Source: Macrosoma leucophasiata
Lineage: Eukaryota; Arthropoda; Insecta; Lepidoptera; Hedylidae
Assembly: GCA_036365455.1 (NCBI GenBank)
Contig: JAWQUS010000022.1
Location: forward strand, 2,728,001 to 2,792,000
Length of the DNA stretch: 64,000 bases
Direction of reading: 5' to 3'
Under the pieces are notes generated by a model. It had not been told where the DNA came from. It saw only the letters and a list, made by a program, of their open reading frames with translations, and did not search any database. The position numbers and the translations under genes are program-made. Position 1 is the first letter of the stretch; each line of letters begins with the position of its first letter. Shown here piece after piece: positions 23,901 through 33,866 of the stretch.

Positions 23901-26900
23901 CGGTTTGACACGGTATATAACTACATGATAAATATTCTTATGTTATTTTATAAACCAAAGAAATGAATAGGACGAATGAGCAAAGTGGTTTTCTCTATGG
24001 TTTCACCAAATGCAGCGATGTATTGATGTGAATGGACACTATTTTGAAAAGATATACCTAATAAAACGTATGACTTGCTGGTTTGCTCAGTTTTTGTTTT
24101 TCTAAGAACTTTTAGTGTGGCCCTCGAATGCAAGCAGCGGCATGTTAGAACTGCGTTTACGCGGCAAAACAATAAAAAGGTAACTGGTCGTAAGGTTTAC
24201 TGGTGGTAGAGCTCCAGTGACGGAGCTCGCGGGCGTGGGCACCACCGCATTACCTAATTTACTTGCCGCTAAATGGTAGTGTTCAGCAGTATCGTGTTCT
24301 GGTCAGGTGGTAATGTACGGCCCTGTAATTTCCGGCACAGAGGCATAACACCTTAGGCCTCAGGAGTGGTAACGCATCTGCATTTTGGCCTTGGTCTTCA
24401 TGTGGGTGTCTATAGGCTGCAGTCATCACTTAACATCAATGTGAACTGCATGCTTGTTTGCCACTGACATTAAAAAAAAAAAACCGAATAATTCGGCCGA
24501 ATATTCGGTTCGGTATAGGTTAAACCGAATATTATTCGGTATTCGGTTATTCGGTGAAACCACTATTCGGCGCATCACTAATTAGTATTATTACATATTC
24601 TCTGGTGGAGGTCTAGGGTGTAAGCACCAACCGCATTACCTAATCTATCTGCCGCCATATGGTAGTATTCAGCATTATCAAAAAATTGTGGAATGAACTT
24701 CTCTCTGAGGTGTTCCCTAGGTGCTACAATATAGGGTTCTTCAAAAGTGGTGTAAAGAGAGTCCTTCAGGGCTGACAGCGCGATGGCAACGGTGACCATT
24801 TTCCATCAGGTGGCCCGTTTGCTTGTCTGTCAACCTTCAGACATTAAAAAAAATATCGTGTTTCGGTTAGATGGTTTTTTTTTTTTTTTTTTTATGTTAT
24901 GGAAGTGGCAAACAAGCATGCAGTTCACATTGATGTTAAGTGATGACTGCAGCCTATAGACATCCACACAAAGACCAAGGTCAAAATGCAGATGCATTAC
25001 CACTCCTGAGGCCTAAGGGTGTTATGCCTCTGTGCCGGAAATTACAGGGCCGTACATTACCACCTGACCGGAACACGATAGTGCTGAACACTACCATTTA
25101 GCGGCAAGTATATTAGGTAATGCGGTGGTGCCTACGCCCGCGAGCTCCGTCACTGGAGCTCTACCACCAGATGGTAACGTATAGCCACGTAATAACTATC
25201 ACAGAGACATAAAAACTAAGGTCTCAGGCAACGTCTATAGACGATTTTTATTGGGCGTGTGTGTGTCACACAAAGGAGATGTTGCAAAAATGTATGGACC
25301 TCCGGCCATGTATTGTACACAATATCATTAACAGGCAAAATCAATATAAACACGTTTTTTACTGCATATTTTCACTTCTTTAGCTTTGTTTGCAGTTACG
25401 AAATTATTTGCAGTTAGAATTGCAACTCAAACCAACATGGCAAATATGGCGGGCGATGTCATTTTGATATTTTCATTTTTTTATCGTTTTTTTATTATAT
25501 AGTACTTGGAGAAAAAAATAATATTTTCTAAATACTATCGAAATCGATTTTATGTGTTAATACTAAGAACTAAAACTAATCGATTTCCAATTTAAAGAAG
25601 CGTCGGCTGTATCGCCGCCATGTAGAATAAGGTTGAAAATGATAAAATCGTTTGAATTTAATGTGGTAGTAACTCTAAAATATGTTGCTTTATAAATTAT
25701 TTGTATTTTTTTCGGATTCTTCTTTAATTTACCCATTTTTTGAGGACGTGTACGAACTAGAGCCGAGCTCGCAACATCTCCTTTCCCCCGGCAAAAAATG
25801 ACAGACTGTTTTTCATCGGTAATCGGTAATAGACAATAGGGCTACTCCCCTCGGCCGGTGGCCCGTGTTGATCTATGTGTACAACCTTGCGCGTAAGTAT
25901 ACTAAATAAAAAACTGGTTGCCTGTAAAGTCGGTTTTACGGGCGAAGATTTTACGTGACAACGTCTTTTTCTCGGTAGAAAGGCATTCGCCGGTCCGGCA
26001 GGCCTCTCTCTCGTTCGGTGACTCATCGTTACGTTACCGGGCGTTACACTTTTTCATGAGTGACTCCGAGCCGCAACCTAATTTAAGACGTTGTCACGTC
26101 AATAAATAATAAAGAAATAACGTGGATATTTTTATTCAAAGACCGTTTTGTTCGAAGTACTTAATAAAGTCGGTTTAATTTTAGGTACATACCCACTTTT
26201 CTCTATTTATCATTGCTCAAAATGTGCATGCTTTTTTCACTGTAAATAAATGCATAGTTAAAGCATGCTTATGTGATGCGCTACCAAGCCAAAACCGATG
26301 TGAGAAAAAGGATTCTTGCAAACAAACATGTTCAGACGTGCTCGCAGCACACCCCTTTTCACCCACGCCCAATAAAAATCGTCTATTAGAACTATAGATC
26401 GTCGTCGCAACGCATCTGCATTTCGATCTCTGGTTTTTGCTATAAGCTGCGGCTGCACAACTTAACATCCATGTGAATTGTACAAGACATTATTTAAAGG
26501 TAACTAGCTGTTGCCCGCGGCTTTGCCCGCGTGGATGTCGTTTTATAAATAACTAAGTAGCCTATGTTCTTTCTCAAAGTCCGACATCTCTGTACCAAAT
26601 GACAAAGCCAGAAATTATATAGAACTTTGACCCACTTGAAAACAGTTATTTACCAGCACGGCAAATACCTCTTTTTGCTGAGATTTAATCACTGATTACT
26701 TACACACACATTTAATCACTTTTAAACTTGTAGTTTGTGTGTAAACTTAAGACATGTCATGCATGGCACGGCCGCAGTAATACACATTTGGTAAAGTACA
26801 CACAGTAAGGCAAAAGACTGGAAGTATAAAATCATTCTGATTTCTGCAAAACTTTACGTTGAGTATAAATAAAGTATTTTATATTTAAAGAACAGTTATT

Positions 26901-29900
26901 TGATATGAGTACCTAGGTTTGTTGTTGCTATTTTATTTAAGTACAATCGTTTTTCGGGTAGATCGAAAATTTATGACAGTAGTAATGTTGACCGATACCT
27001 ACATTGTCAACGTTTTGTGGAGGGACGGGTGGAAGTGTTCCTCCGGCGAAAAGGGAGGATCCTCCGACCAGGCGAGTTGGTAGCGCCTGGCGGGCCGCGG
27101 CCCAACGATTGACGTTGGGAAGTTGTATATATGCCAACTCTTGAGAAATCTTCGCATGTGCGATGTAATTCGAATGCACGCCATCTACCGTACTAGACAA
27201 GTACTGTGAGGTTTTTCATATGTGTTCCACTAGTTGGCGCCTTAATGTAGTGGACGCTACAGTTTCAATAGTAAAAACAGCGTTTGTAATTATTTAAAAA
27301 TAATTTTATATTAATTACACATACGAAAATAATGTTTGGATTAAAACTAACTTTGAGGGATTAAAACTTGAGTTAGAACGTTTTAAAGTACTTGATTGTT
27401 ATTTTGAGTAACGCAATTGATTGCGATTTTAATTAGGAACAACCATATTCAAGACTTTTTTAACGTAATTATTAACCTCAAGTTATACAGAAAAAAAAAA
27501 ATTAACTAAGAATTCAAAACATAGTTTTTCTATAATTTACATTTCGTGTAAATGGTGGGTCACAATCTGTCATTGTCATTTCAATAGAATCGGTTCAGTC
27601 GTTTGGACGTGAAAAGGTAACAGACAGACAGACAGAGTTACTTTCGCGTTTATAATATTAGTAGGGAGTAGGGATAGTAGTGATAAGTTGTTGTAAATCG
27701 TAAAAAAACAATTGAGGGCTCGATGTGCAATATTTCATGATGCATACTAACATAAAAGAATAAAAACATGAGATTTTTTTTATTTTTCTTTCCATTTTTC
27801 TTTAAAATAAAATATATTTCACAAGCATGTGTTAATGCGAAATAATATAAAAACAGATTTTTTTTATTTGGGGTATCTACCTCCCCTACATGTAACGCGC
27901 GTAAATTTATTTTATTTTTCGTTTTCTATATAGTGTGGGACATCGTTGGATAGGTCTTTCAAAAATATTAGGGCTATGCTAATATCATTTTTCGATTTAG
28001 TAAACTGTTCGTGACTTATTAAGCTTTAAAGTTTTCGTTAGAGTCAACTGTCGCCCTCCCCCCCCCCCTCCCCTTGGTAGAGGGACCAACTAAACCAACC
28101 AACTTTTTTTAATGTAACTCAAAAATGCACCGAGAAAATGAAATAAACTAAGAGCACCACACGCCTCCTTCAAGGTTCTCGCCAAAACTCCTGTACCTAC
28201 TTAGTTTTTCTTATTTCAACAGATGGAATGCTGAAGCCGGCTCCCGTAACATTATATTGCAGCTCAGAGAGGCTGTTGATACTAAGAGAGAGGTATCTCT
28301 ATTGTTACCTTAGTTTAGTTTAACATACTTAGGTTTAAAGATCTTTATTTAAACTGCCTCAGTAGCGTGGTGGTAGCAGGCCACTACTATTACGCTGGAG
28401 GTCCTGGGTTCGATTCCCGGGTCGGGGATATTAGAGATAACGGTTTAAAATCCTTTATCTCTGCTTCTATTGGGATTTTTCCATTTTCTGGAAGTTTCCC
28501 AGTACCCCGGAGTTTGGTAATGTGCCCGGAGATGGCAACAGGTTCGCCACCTGTTACATGGGCCAAAACGTAACCGGCGAGTCGTGGGTGTTTGCATGTA
28601 TGATTGAATGCATGCATTTGCCTCTGCCTACCCCTTCGGGGATTACAGGCGTGAAGTTACGTATTTAATCTCATACAAACATATAAGTTCTTTTACAATG
28701 AGACTTAAAAAATAATAGAATATAATGTTTACACCTCTGGCACTTAGCAAAATAAAACTATTTAGTATTACAACCTCCTTTTCTGTTCCTCACTTCTTTG
28801 TTATCAGTTTATAAAAGAGGAAATGAGACATTCTACTAATATACAACGTGTAACAGGATTGAATGTACAACCCGAAACTAGTTAGTTCAGTATCGATAAC
28901 CGAATCGATTACAGACAATTTTGATATAGGTAATATTTTGTCCCAAACTTAATTAAAATTCAGGAAATTATGGTCACCCATTTGGTGAACTGTCAAAACC
29001 AACGAAAATGAGACTAATGTCTATCCAAAAATAGTCCTAGTCTCAACAAGTTTATTAGAATTCGTTGAGACGTGCTTTTTATTATAAATAATAATATAAA
29101 AAATAAAATAGTGGAAAATAAAAATTAATCTTATTAATAGTGAGTGTTAAATAAGGGTACGCAAGTTACGCTACATCACTATTTTTCAGTTCGTGTTTTA
29201 TGTGTGGCCTTAGGTAGAGGTAGGGTAAATATGCACAGGGTGTGCATACTGTTCGTACAAATTGAGGACAACTTATTTCCTATATAAAAAATGTTTAATA
29301 CATAAGCATGTAGTTTCAGTTCATGTATTTTTTTTTTATGTTTTAAAAGTGGCAAACAAGCATACAGTTCACATTGATGTTAAGTGATGACTGCAGCCTA
29401 TCTGCATTTTTACCTCTGGTCATTGTGTGGGTGTCCCACACAATGACCAGAGGTAAAAATGCAGATGCGTTGCCACTCCTGAGGCCTAAGGTGTTATGCC
29501 TCTGTGCCGGCAATTACAGGGCCGTACATTGCCACCTGACCGGAACACGATAGTGCTGAACACTACCATTTAGCGGCAAGTATATTAGGTAATGCGGTGG
29601 TGCCTACGCCCGCGAGCTCCGTCACTGGAGCTCTACCACCAGTAAAAATCAATCAGTTCATCAATGTGAACTGTATTGTGATTATAACTCGATTTTCTAA
29701 TCGACGTGTTATATAGTGTGCGTTAATCCCGTTACATGTTGTATACAGAAGTGTATATATATTATACTTATGGCAATACTCAAACGTCAACTTTTAACTC
29801 GCCCTCAAATATATGCTATCTCTGTCAAAAAACGTGTTTTATAGAGACAAAAGACTTAAGTCCCACTTAGATTTAAGTGACGTTTGAGTATTATTAGTAG

Positions 29901-32900
29901 TTGAATATATATTTTTTTATTTACTAGCTGACCCGGCAAACTTCGTATTGCCTCACAATGTTTAACAATGTGTCAAAGGTTTGATATAAACGGACTATTT
30001 GTATGAAAAAAATGAAAATGTCGTTTTTACTATTTCCCTTGAATTTCTTCATATTTTCTTACCTTTTAAACCTTCCCTGGACTTCCAAAAAATCATTCGA
30101 AACCAAAATTAGGCAAATCGGTCCAACCGTTCTCCAGTTTTAGCGAGACTAACGAACAGCAATTTATTTTTATACATATAGATAATAAAAAGCACAAAAG
30201 ATACATAATATGGCGAACTTAACGCTACTATTATAATAACATTATTTTTTTTGTTGTTTTAGGGTAAATTTCAATTGCTACACGTCACACCTCAGCGAGC
30301 AACCATTTTGAAATGCAACGAACTATCGCAGGAGTTTGACAATGAACCTATGATGGGAGTGGCCGTAAGTGTATGATCCCACTAATATTATAAATGCTTA
30401 AGTTTGTGAGTATGGATGTTTAGAATAGATAAATAAAGATGGAATGGTAATGTGGGCGTGACAAGCGCACCACAACTATGCCTGAACACACACAGTTCGG
30501 CCGAACCATTCGTTCGCCGCTCGTAGTGTCGTGTAGACAGCTTAGAACAACACATCTCTGGGTAAAAATGCCGTTTTGTGTAATTTAAACACGTAAAATG
30601 AAAAGTAAGAACTCCAGTAAATCGAGGAGGTATAGTTAAAGATATTTAATGCCACCGTTACCCTAAAAACCCTTTAATAATTATTAAATTGAACTAAAAC
30701 GACAATCTTCACTAGTGTTGTCATATATACACTACCGATATTTTTATTTGGTCCATATCGATATTTGTATAGTTACATATGTATATTTTTTTAAATATGA
30801 CAGTGGTGGATGGAACATTAGCATCTGAAACACTAAACTGTGCCGAATCATTTTATGCATCATTTGGAACATTCGGAACATTTGGAACATTGCGTCAAAG
30901 ATATATTATGAAATACAGATCAACTGCTTAGTTCCGGGTGGTGTACCCGATGGTATGAGAGTGATAATAAGTTAATGTGAAAATGTTTTATTATACTTTT
31001 ATACAATTTTTTAACCTCGAAATTGATACCATATCACATTTTGAAAAAAAAAAGTCTGTCCGCCATCTTGGATCTGAAAACGGATGCCATTTTCGTAATC
31101 AGCGCACTAAGAAACCCCGAAATTGATACCCATATCATATTTTAAAAGAGAAAATCTGTCCGCCATCTTGGATCTGAAAACGGATGCCATTTTCGTAATT
31201 AGCACCCCAAGAAACCTCGAAATTAATACCCATATCACATTTTGAAAAAAAAGTTCTTTGCGGAGGACAATAATCATAAACTAGAGAAATAACACTACAA
31301 AGCAATATGGGCTCGGTCTAATAATAAAATACTCATCATCAACATCAACATTTCAGCCGATTTCCACAGGTTTACAATATCTTGGATTCGAAAACAGACG
31401 CCATATTCGTAATCAACACCCCAGAAATCCTTCAAATTGACATCCGTATCACATTTAGGTTTCCGCCATCTTGTAACTGAATATGGAAGTCATTTTCGTA
31501 ATCAGCACCCCAAAAAACCTCGAAATTGACTCCTCTAATACATTTTCAAAAAATAATTATGTCTGCCACCTTGGATTCGAAAAAAAATGTCTTATTCACC
31601 ATTAACTAAAAACACCTGTGAATGTGCGACCACCTGCGACAATATTAGCTTCTGAGCACGGTTTTCACTAAACATCTCAATAGAGGCCACATTCAATACT
31701 CTTAAATAAAATAAAAATAATTCCTTAAAAATATTGTTTAAAAAAACATCAATTTCGATAATAAGATAAAAAGTCGATAAAACATAAAGAACATCTCTTA
31801 AGCTGGGATACCAGTAAATAATTTTTTCCACGAAATAATTTGTGAAAAATTAGTATCAATATTGGATGTTTTTTATATGTCACGATAATAACTATTAGAA
31901 ATTAATTTAATCGAACGTAAAATGTATGCCACACATTTATTATCATTATGTCAATGGATTGTTGTGCATTTTTGGCATTTTTTAAATGTTATCTATGGTT
32001 CAGTCATTGCACGATCATTGTGGCAATGTTATGAACTGGTAATACAGTTTGTGGAAATTATGACATTCGAATATTTCGAATCAAAACGTCTTAACTTTGC
32101 GAAATCAAAGCATACGAAAAGCAACCGAATTACTTAAGAAGAAAGAGTTAGTTTTGTGAGAAGTAAGTGTTTGGGAGTGGTCTATTTCAATTGACCAATG
32201 CAGTTTGAATTGTCTTTGTAGTGTCAATGTCAATGTGTGCAACTGGCGACAGCGGTTTCATTACTAAAAATGAGTCTTTAGCCATTCTATCCTTATTTAT
32301 CTATTCTGTGGATGTTTGTTACTCTTTCACGAAAAAACTCGGGTGCGACCGCCTCTCGACATTGCTATTGTCGTCGTCATCACAGACTCACAGACCAACA
32401 ACCTAGGTTGTCATTGCTGTCAAATTTTCATGTCGATTTGTAGCTCCTTTTTTTTTAAAATTGTTTACCGGACATTGAAGCTAGTCCTTAACAGCCAATC
32501 TTCAGTAAATTGTTTTCTTCATTTCTTATGATAATGAATATCCATATGGAAGATGACGATGATTGGATGCTTCCATGTGGAATGGGATGAGATGGTTCCA
32601 GTAAAGTGATGGGGACTTTACTAGGAGATTTCACGAAGTTTTGGAGGCAACATGAAAAATCACTTTTCACTTCATAATATCACTTTCTTACACCTGTGAG
32701 CGGTATCGAATGCTTTATGATAAAAATCTCACCATTTTTACACATAAAAACGCGACTATTCACAAATTTCGAAAATAATATCACGCAGCGACACAGCTTT
32801 TTTCCGCATTCCCGCCAGAACTCTGTAGCTCCTTTTAAAGCAGTAGTGATAATCTGATCGTTTTTCTTGCTTTCGTAGATGAGAAACAATTTCAGGGATT

Positions 32901-33137
32901 TCTCGTGACGCTCGCCTAGCGCCACCCTTAGTCAGCGAAGGTACCACGTGATAAGGAATTTTTTCGTTCCAAAACAATTTGAAATATTGTTCGTTTCAGT
33001 TTTACCCGGAGTTATTCACCCTGAACACGTGGTACGGATCGATGGACGCGCGCCGCGCCACCTTCACGATGAAGTATAGGCTCGTAGAGACTGTGTTCGA
33101 TATGCTGCAGGAGTTGAAACTGTCCAGTTATTCTTGA
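14806..33137 (+). CDS. DNAI7: DNAI7/CASC1-like axonemal protein, C-terminal part (eight exons)
   Basis: DNAI7 (CASC1, IC97) associates with inner-arm axonemal dynein in cilia and flagella; in insects sperm and sensory cilia are the likely sites. Exons are 14806-14962, 16145-16287, 16674-16749, 17575-17728, 23607-23755, 28223-28292, 30263-30364 and 33000-33137. All junctions are GT/AG with matching phases, giving about 329 residues to a TGA stop. Support includes a charged helix EEIEAEMRRIEMEYEKLALV, then PIGLATLRYGNLPYQGWDVK, the DNAI7 hallmark block, then FDNEPMMGVAFYPELFTLNT at the C-terminus. The family is about 700 residues, so roughly half is missing upstream. Introns are swollen by repeats, the largest being 17729-23606. 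No AATAAA was seen close after the stop. The name rests on remembered family motifs. Confidence 0.82.
15006..15650 (+). mobile_element. SINE-A split by a Rep-C insertion
   Basis: The head at 15006-15057 stops at accaccgcatta and resumes with ctaatatatttgccgc at 15415, ending in an A-run near 15645. Rep-C occupies the gap. Confidence 0.88.
15058..15414 (+). mobile_element. Rep-C, LINE-tail-like repeat
   Basis: Reads ggcaacccattatacgtccc through cgatctacaccagccgc to gccatgcgcgcttc, shared by six copies in the window. Confidence 0.85.
16145..16287 (+). CDS. DNAI7: DNAI7 exon
   Basis: Acceptor accccgcag, donor gtgagt, phases 2 to 1. It contains EPRNLWTSNYVNDYKFNEDK and ends in FRTGVL, leading into the RYGNLPYQ block. 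Confidence 0.85.
16406..16656 (+). mobile_element. SINE-A, old degraded copy
   Basis: Recognisable from ccaccgcattacttaatc to the A-run, with many substitutions; ends just before a DNAI7 acceptor. Confidence 0.8.
16674..16749 (+). CDS. DNAI7: DNAI7 exon, RYGNLPYQ block
   Basis: A 76-bp exon, acceptor gatttcag, donor gtaaat, phases 1 to 2. It holds the most conserved motif of the family. A SINE-A tail ends about 17 nt before the acceptor. Confidence 0.88.
17005..17127 (-). repeat. Rep-C fragment
   Basis: Reverse-strand ggcacgagtc-type sequence: gcgagactcgtgcccaac and cgtatcaagggttgccatta. Confidence 0.75.
17255..17530 (+). repeat. Rep-H copy 1
   Basis: Shares cggcaggaggcctctc, gatatgttattcgt, tgatgaaataaagcacaggt and gaagaacgggcaaga with 22583-22880. 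Confidence 0.8.
17575..17728 (+). CDS. DNAI7: DNAI7 exon
   Basis: Acceptor attttacag, donor gtaagg, phases 2 to 0. It begins KGVLITVTGVCVTVTWLCLG, a beta-rich segment. A SINE-A begins about 10 nt after the donor. Confidence 0.85.
17739..17983 (-). mobile_element. SINE-A with internal deletion
   Basis: Begins as a T-run about 10 nt after a DNAI7 donor; lacks the gatgttaagtgatgactgca segment. Confidence 0.88.
18102..18300 (+). repeat. Rep-G copy
   Basis: Contains gcgccatctattgga, acaacttcccaacgt and gggccgcggcccgccagg, as in the other copies. Confidence 0.75.
18466..18782 (-). mobile_element. Rep-C
   Basis: Reverse copy from gtgtagatcggaagcgatct to gtatcaagggttgccattat. Confidence 0.85.
18970..19103 (+). 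repeat. Rep-F, LINE-tail-like
   Basis: atgatgaaggtagacgaggc to cgttagggacctggcgtgaag, ending in (CA)n; also at 40941-41116. Confidence 0.8.
19105..21130 (+). mobile_element. non-LTR retrotransposon with endonuclease remnant and RT, decayed
   Basis: One element read over three frames. The first (to 19994) has the end of an endonuclease domain (DDSWLDLMIVSSESFCL) and the linker (APWITRGVRIAMRRRDKAFR). The next (19991-20383) begins the RT with LRPISILPFLSKVLEAV and ends LVLVDFSNA. The third (about 20380-21065) carries SGVPQGGILSPLLFALFINL and the catalytic YADD. Frameshifts fall near 19965 and 20378; a stop follows at 21065 and the 3' end is lost. It cannot make a full protein. Confidence 0.9.
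21141..21185. repeat. perfect palindrome, 22-bp arms
   Basis: Arms aattattaatcgtacgtacg(ta) around a single T. It lies between the 3' break of the LINE and the mariner copy. Confidence 0.95.
21200..22572 (-). mobile_element. mariner element copy 1
   Basis: Terminal inverted repeats: tttggggaaaaagtttcttcgc at the left and gcgaaaagactttttccccaa at the right, with TA flanks. The transposase runs on the minus strand from an ATG near 22381 (MSESNEEIRYILKFYYKTGK). It is broken by an early frameshift and a TAA around 21865. A 56-bp insertion sits at 21300-21355. Confidence 0.9.
21443..21838 (-). pseudogene. mariner transposase, catalytic part of broken copy
   Basis: 131 open codons with two catalytic aspartates of the DDD triad visible: VFHHDNARPHT and YSPDLALSDFHLF, spaced as in mariner (DD34D). 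The first aspartate (SDEKW) lies upstream, beyond the stop. Confidence 0.88.
22583..22880 (+). repeat. Rep-H copy 2
   Basis: Second copy of the 17255 repeat. The stretch 22880-23600 shows only AT-rich sequence, TA runs near 23205-23290 and an (ATAA)n tract near 23450. Confidence 0.75.
23607..23755 (+). CDS. DNAI7: DNAI7 exon
   Basis: Acceptor gatcgcag, donor gtgaga, phases 0 to 2. It encodes LMRTAACDFFPDFDAHNHIE and KEWVMERHNYHAMAFMSRAY. A hAT-like element starts 36 bp downstream. Confidence 0.85.
23791..24580. mobile_element. hAT-like non-autonomous element with 8-bp TSD
   Basis: Ends tagagatgcgc and gcgcatcacta are flanked by attagtat on both sides (23783-23790 and 24581-24588), the 8-bp duplication typical of hAT. 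Both subterminal regions are packed with ccgaatattcgg-type motifs. A SINE-A has inserted inside; no transposase is encoded. Confidence 0.92.
24199..24483 (+). mobile_element. SINE-A inside the hAT-like element
   Basis: Full length from tggtggtagagctccagtga to an A-run of 12. Confidence 0.9.
24685..24848 (+). mobile_element. LINE-E fragment inside SINE-A
   Basis: Has aattgtggaatgaacttctc to ccatcaggtggcccgtttgc, then an A-run. The short tatc on both sides may be a target duplication. Confidence 0.78.
24865..25170 (-). mobile_element. SINE-A inside an older SINE-A
   Basis: A T-run of about 18, then the full reverse copy to gctctaccacc. Flanked by agatgg on both sides. Confidence 0.9.
25262..25455. 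repeat. MITE-L left part
   Basis: aaggagatgttgcaaaaatg to aacatggcaaatatggcggg matches 38207-38400. Confidence 0.8.
25907..26102. repeat. Rep-I, 196-bp repeat copy 2
   Basis: Identical to 2318-2513 throughout; the flanks differ at once on both sides. A weak SINE-A fragment follows at 26400-26490. Confidence 0.85.
26510..27665 (-). repeat. RTE-like LINE tail interrupted by Rep-G
   Basis: agctgttgcccgcggctttg at 26513 and cagacagacagacagagtta with ataatattagtaggg near 27650 are the usual ends of a lepidopteran RTE-type tail. Rep-G fills 26997-27262. Confidence 0.65.
26997..27262 (-). repeat. Rep-G, longest copy
   Basis: From ttgtggagggacgggtggaa to ggcgccttaatgtagtggac. No coding role is seen. 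27665-28220 holds only AT-rich sequence, a tSINE-D flank at 27785-27860 and a C-run at 28058. Confidence 0.8.
28223..28292 (+). CDS. DNAI7: DNAI7 exon
   Basis: A 70-bp exon, acceptor ttcaacag, donor gtatct, phases 2 to 0, encoding WNAEAGSRNIILQLREAVDT. A SINE-B follows about 55 nt later. Confidence 0.8.
28347..28665 (+). mobile_element. SINE-B, well preserved
   Basis: A box tagcgtggtggtagcagg, intact B box gggttcgattccc, 3' end ttacaggcgtgaagttacgt. Confidence 0.92.
28850..29746. mobile_element. MITE-K copy 1 (TIR element with SINE-A inside)
   Basis: Ends atacaacgtgtaacagg and cgttacatgttgtatac are inverted repeats of about 17 bp. The interior matches 40412-41142. A SINE-A occupies 29330-29642. 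Confidence 0.82.
29330..29642 (-). mobile_element. SINE-A with perfect internal palindrome
   Basis: Reverse copy; at 29400-29466 the normal sequence is replaced by 32-bp inverted arms. Confidence 0.9.
29772..29893. mobile_element. MITE-J copy
   Basis: Inverted ends aatactcaaacgtcaac and aagtgacgtttgagtatt around ctatctctgtc. Also at 33300, 52689 and, partly, 39190. Confidence 0.82.
29925..30182 (-). repeat. RTE-like LINE tail
   Basis: actagctgacccggcaaactt to ggtccaaccgttctccag and acatatagataata, a common lepidopteran retroelement tail. Confidence 0.65.
30263..30364 (+). CDS. DNAI7: DNAI7 exon
   Basis: Acceptor ttgttttag, donor gtaagt, phase 0 on both sides, encoding 34 residues that end NEPMMGVA. 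Confidence 0.85.
31012..31600. repeat. degenerate tandem repeat, about 110-bp unit
   Basis: cgaaattgatacccatatca, ctgtccgccatcttggat and cggatgccattttcgtaat recur about five times with decay. 30370-31010 and 31600-32990 otherwise show no recognisable feature. Confidence 0.8.
33000..33137 (+). CDS. DNAI7: DNAI7 terminal exon
   Basis: Acceptor gtttcag, phase 0, 45 codons and a TGA stop. It encodes FYPELFTLNTWYGSMDARRA and a C-terminal helix ending KLSSYS. Confidence 0.88.
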   Translation, partial: FYPELFTLNTWYGSMDARRATFTMKYRLVETVFDMLQELKLSSYS

Positions 33138-33299
33138 ATACATATATTGCGATGATGTATTTTGTGGTTTTATTTGGCTAGAGTATAATAACACCAGAAA
33201 GGACACGGGTAATTTTGGGCCCGCAAAATCGTTACTGGTTAACCCATTACACAGTACATTTTGTATTGTAATAGGCATACCTAGTTAACAATTAGCTAT

Positions 33300-33440
33300 C
33301 TAATGGCCAAATACTCAAACGTCACTTAAATTTAAGTGGGACTTAATATTCTTCGGTCTTTTTATAACACATTCAAACGACAGAGATAGCGCACATTTGA
33401 GGGTTGCTTAAAATTGAGTGACGTTTGAGTATTCGGCCAT
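33300..33440. mobile_element. MITE-J copy with retroposon at its right end
   Basis: Inverted ends atggccaaatactcaaacgt and acgtttgagtattcggccat. Confidence 0.88.
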
Positions 33441-33866
33441 TTTTTTTTTATTTTTTTTTACCAGGGGAAAATGCGTTACGCATACCCACCCTTGGGGAGA
33501 GGGGTGGGTTATGTGGGACTCCGGGAAAGGCATCCGACTACCCACTAAAAACCCCTGGGTGTTCCGACTCGTCCGCCATCACTGGCGGAACACTATCGCA
33601 CACATCCGCGACCCCACCGGCGGCTGCTCGTTGCCGAGCCCTCCTCGGAGCCTTTCGGTTCCAACCAACATTAGTGGCGTGCGGAACACCTGCACGCCAG
33701 CCAGCCAGCCCGGGACCTCTCCATTCGGGCGACGGACATCCCCTAGTCCGGCGCTCGAGGGTCCCTGCCCCGACCACTCACAACGCCAGGCGTTGGCTTC
33801 TCCGGTGTGAGGCCAACCACCGGGTACTGAGCCCCCCGCTACGACAAGGCGGAAACCCTCGGGGGG
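33441..33866 (-). mobile_element. GC-rich poly-A retroposon with 16-bp TSD
   Basis: A 426-bp insert starting as a T-run (tail on the minus strand), flanked by ttgagtattcggccat at 33425-33440 and 33867-33882. It is much richer in GC than its surroundings. Open frames across it are not gene-like. Confidence 0.88.

Larger units (their letters stand above)
24594..25232 (+). mobile_element. old SINE-A carrying two later insertions
   Basis: The pieces ctggtggaggtctagggtg, tatcgtgtttcggttagatgg and atggtaacgtatagccacg belong to one degraded SINE-A. Between them lie a LINE-E fragment (about 24685-24848) and a younger SINE-A (24865-25170). Confidence 0.8.

Noticed and set aside
31592..32531. Several frames of 60-80 codons in the DNAI7 intron
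   Set aside because: AT-rich chance frames with no splice pairing, motifs or partner exons.
32756..32977. Minus-strand frame with many basic residues, considered as the THAP second exon
   Set aside because: It lacks the Phe-Pro, Trp and Cys-x2-His pattern of the rest of a THAP domain.
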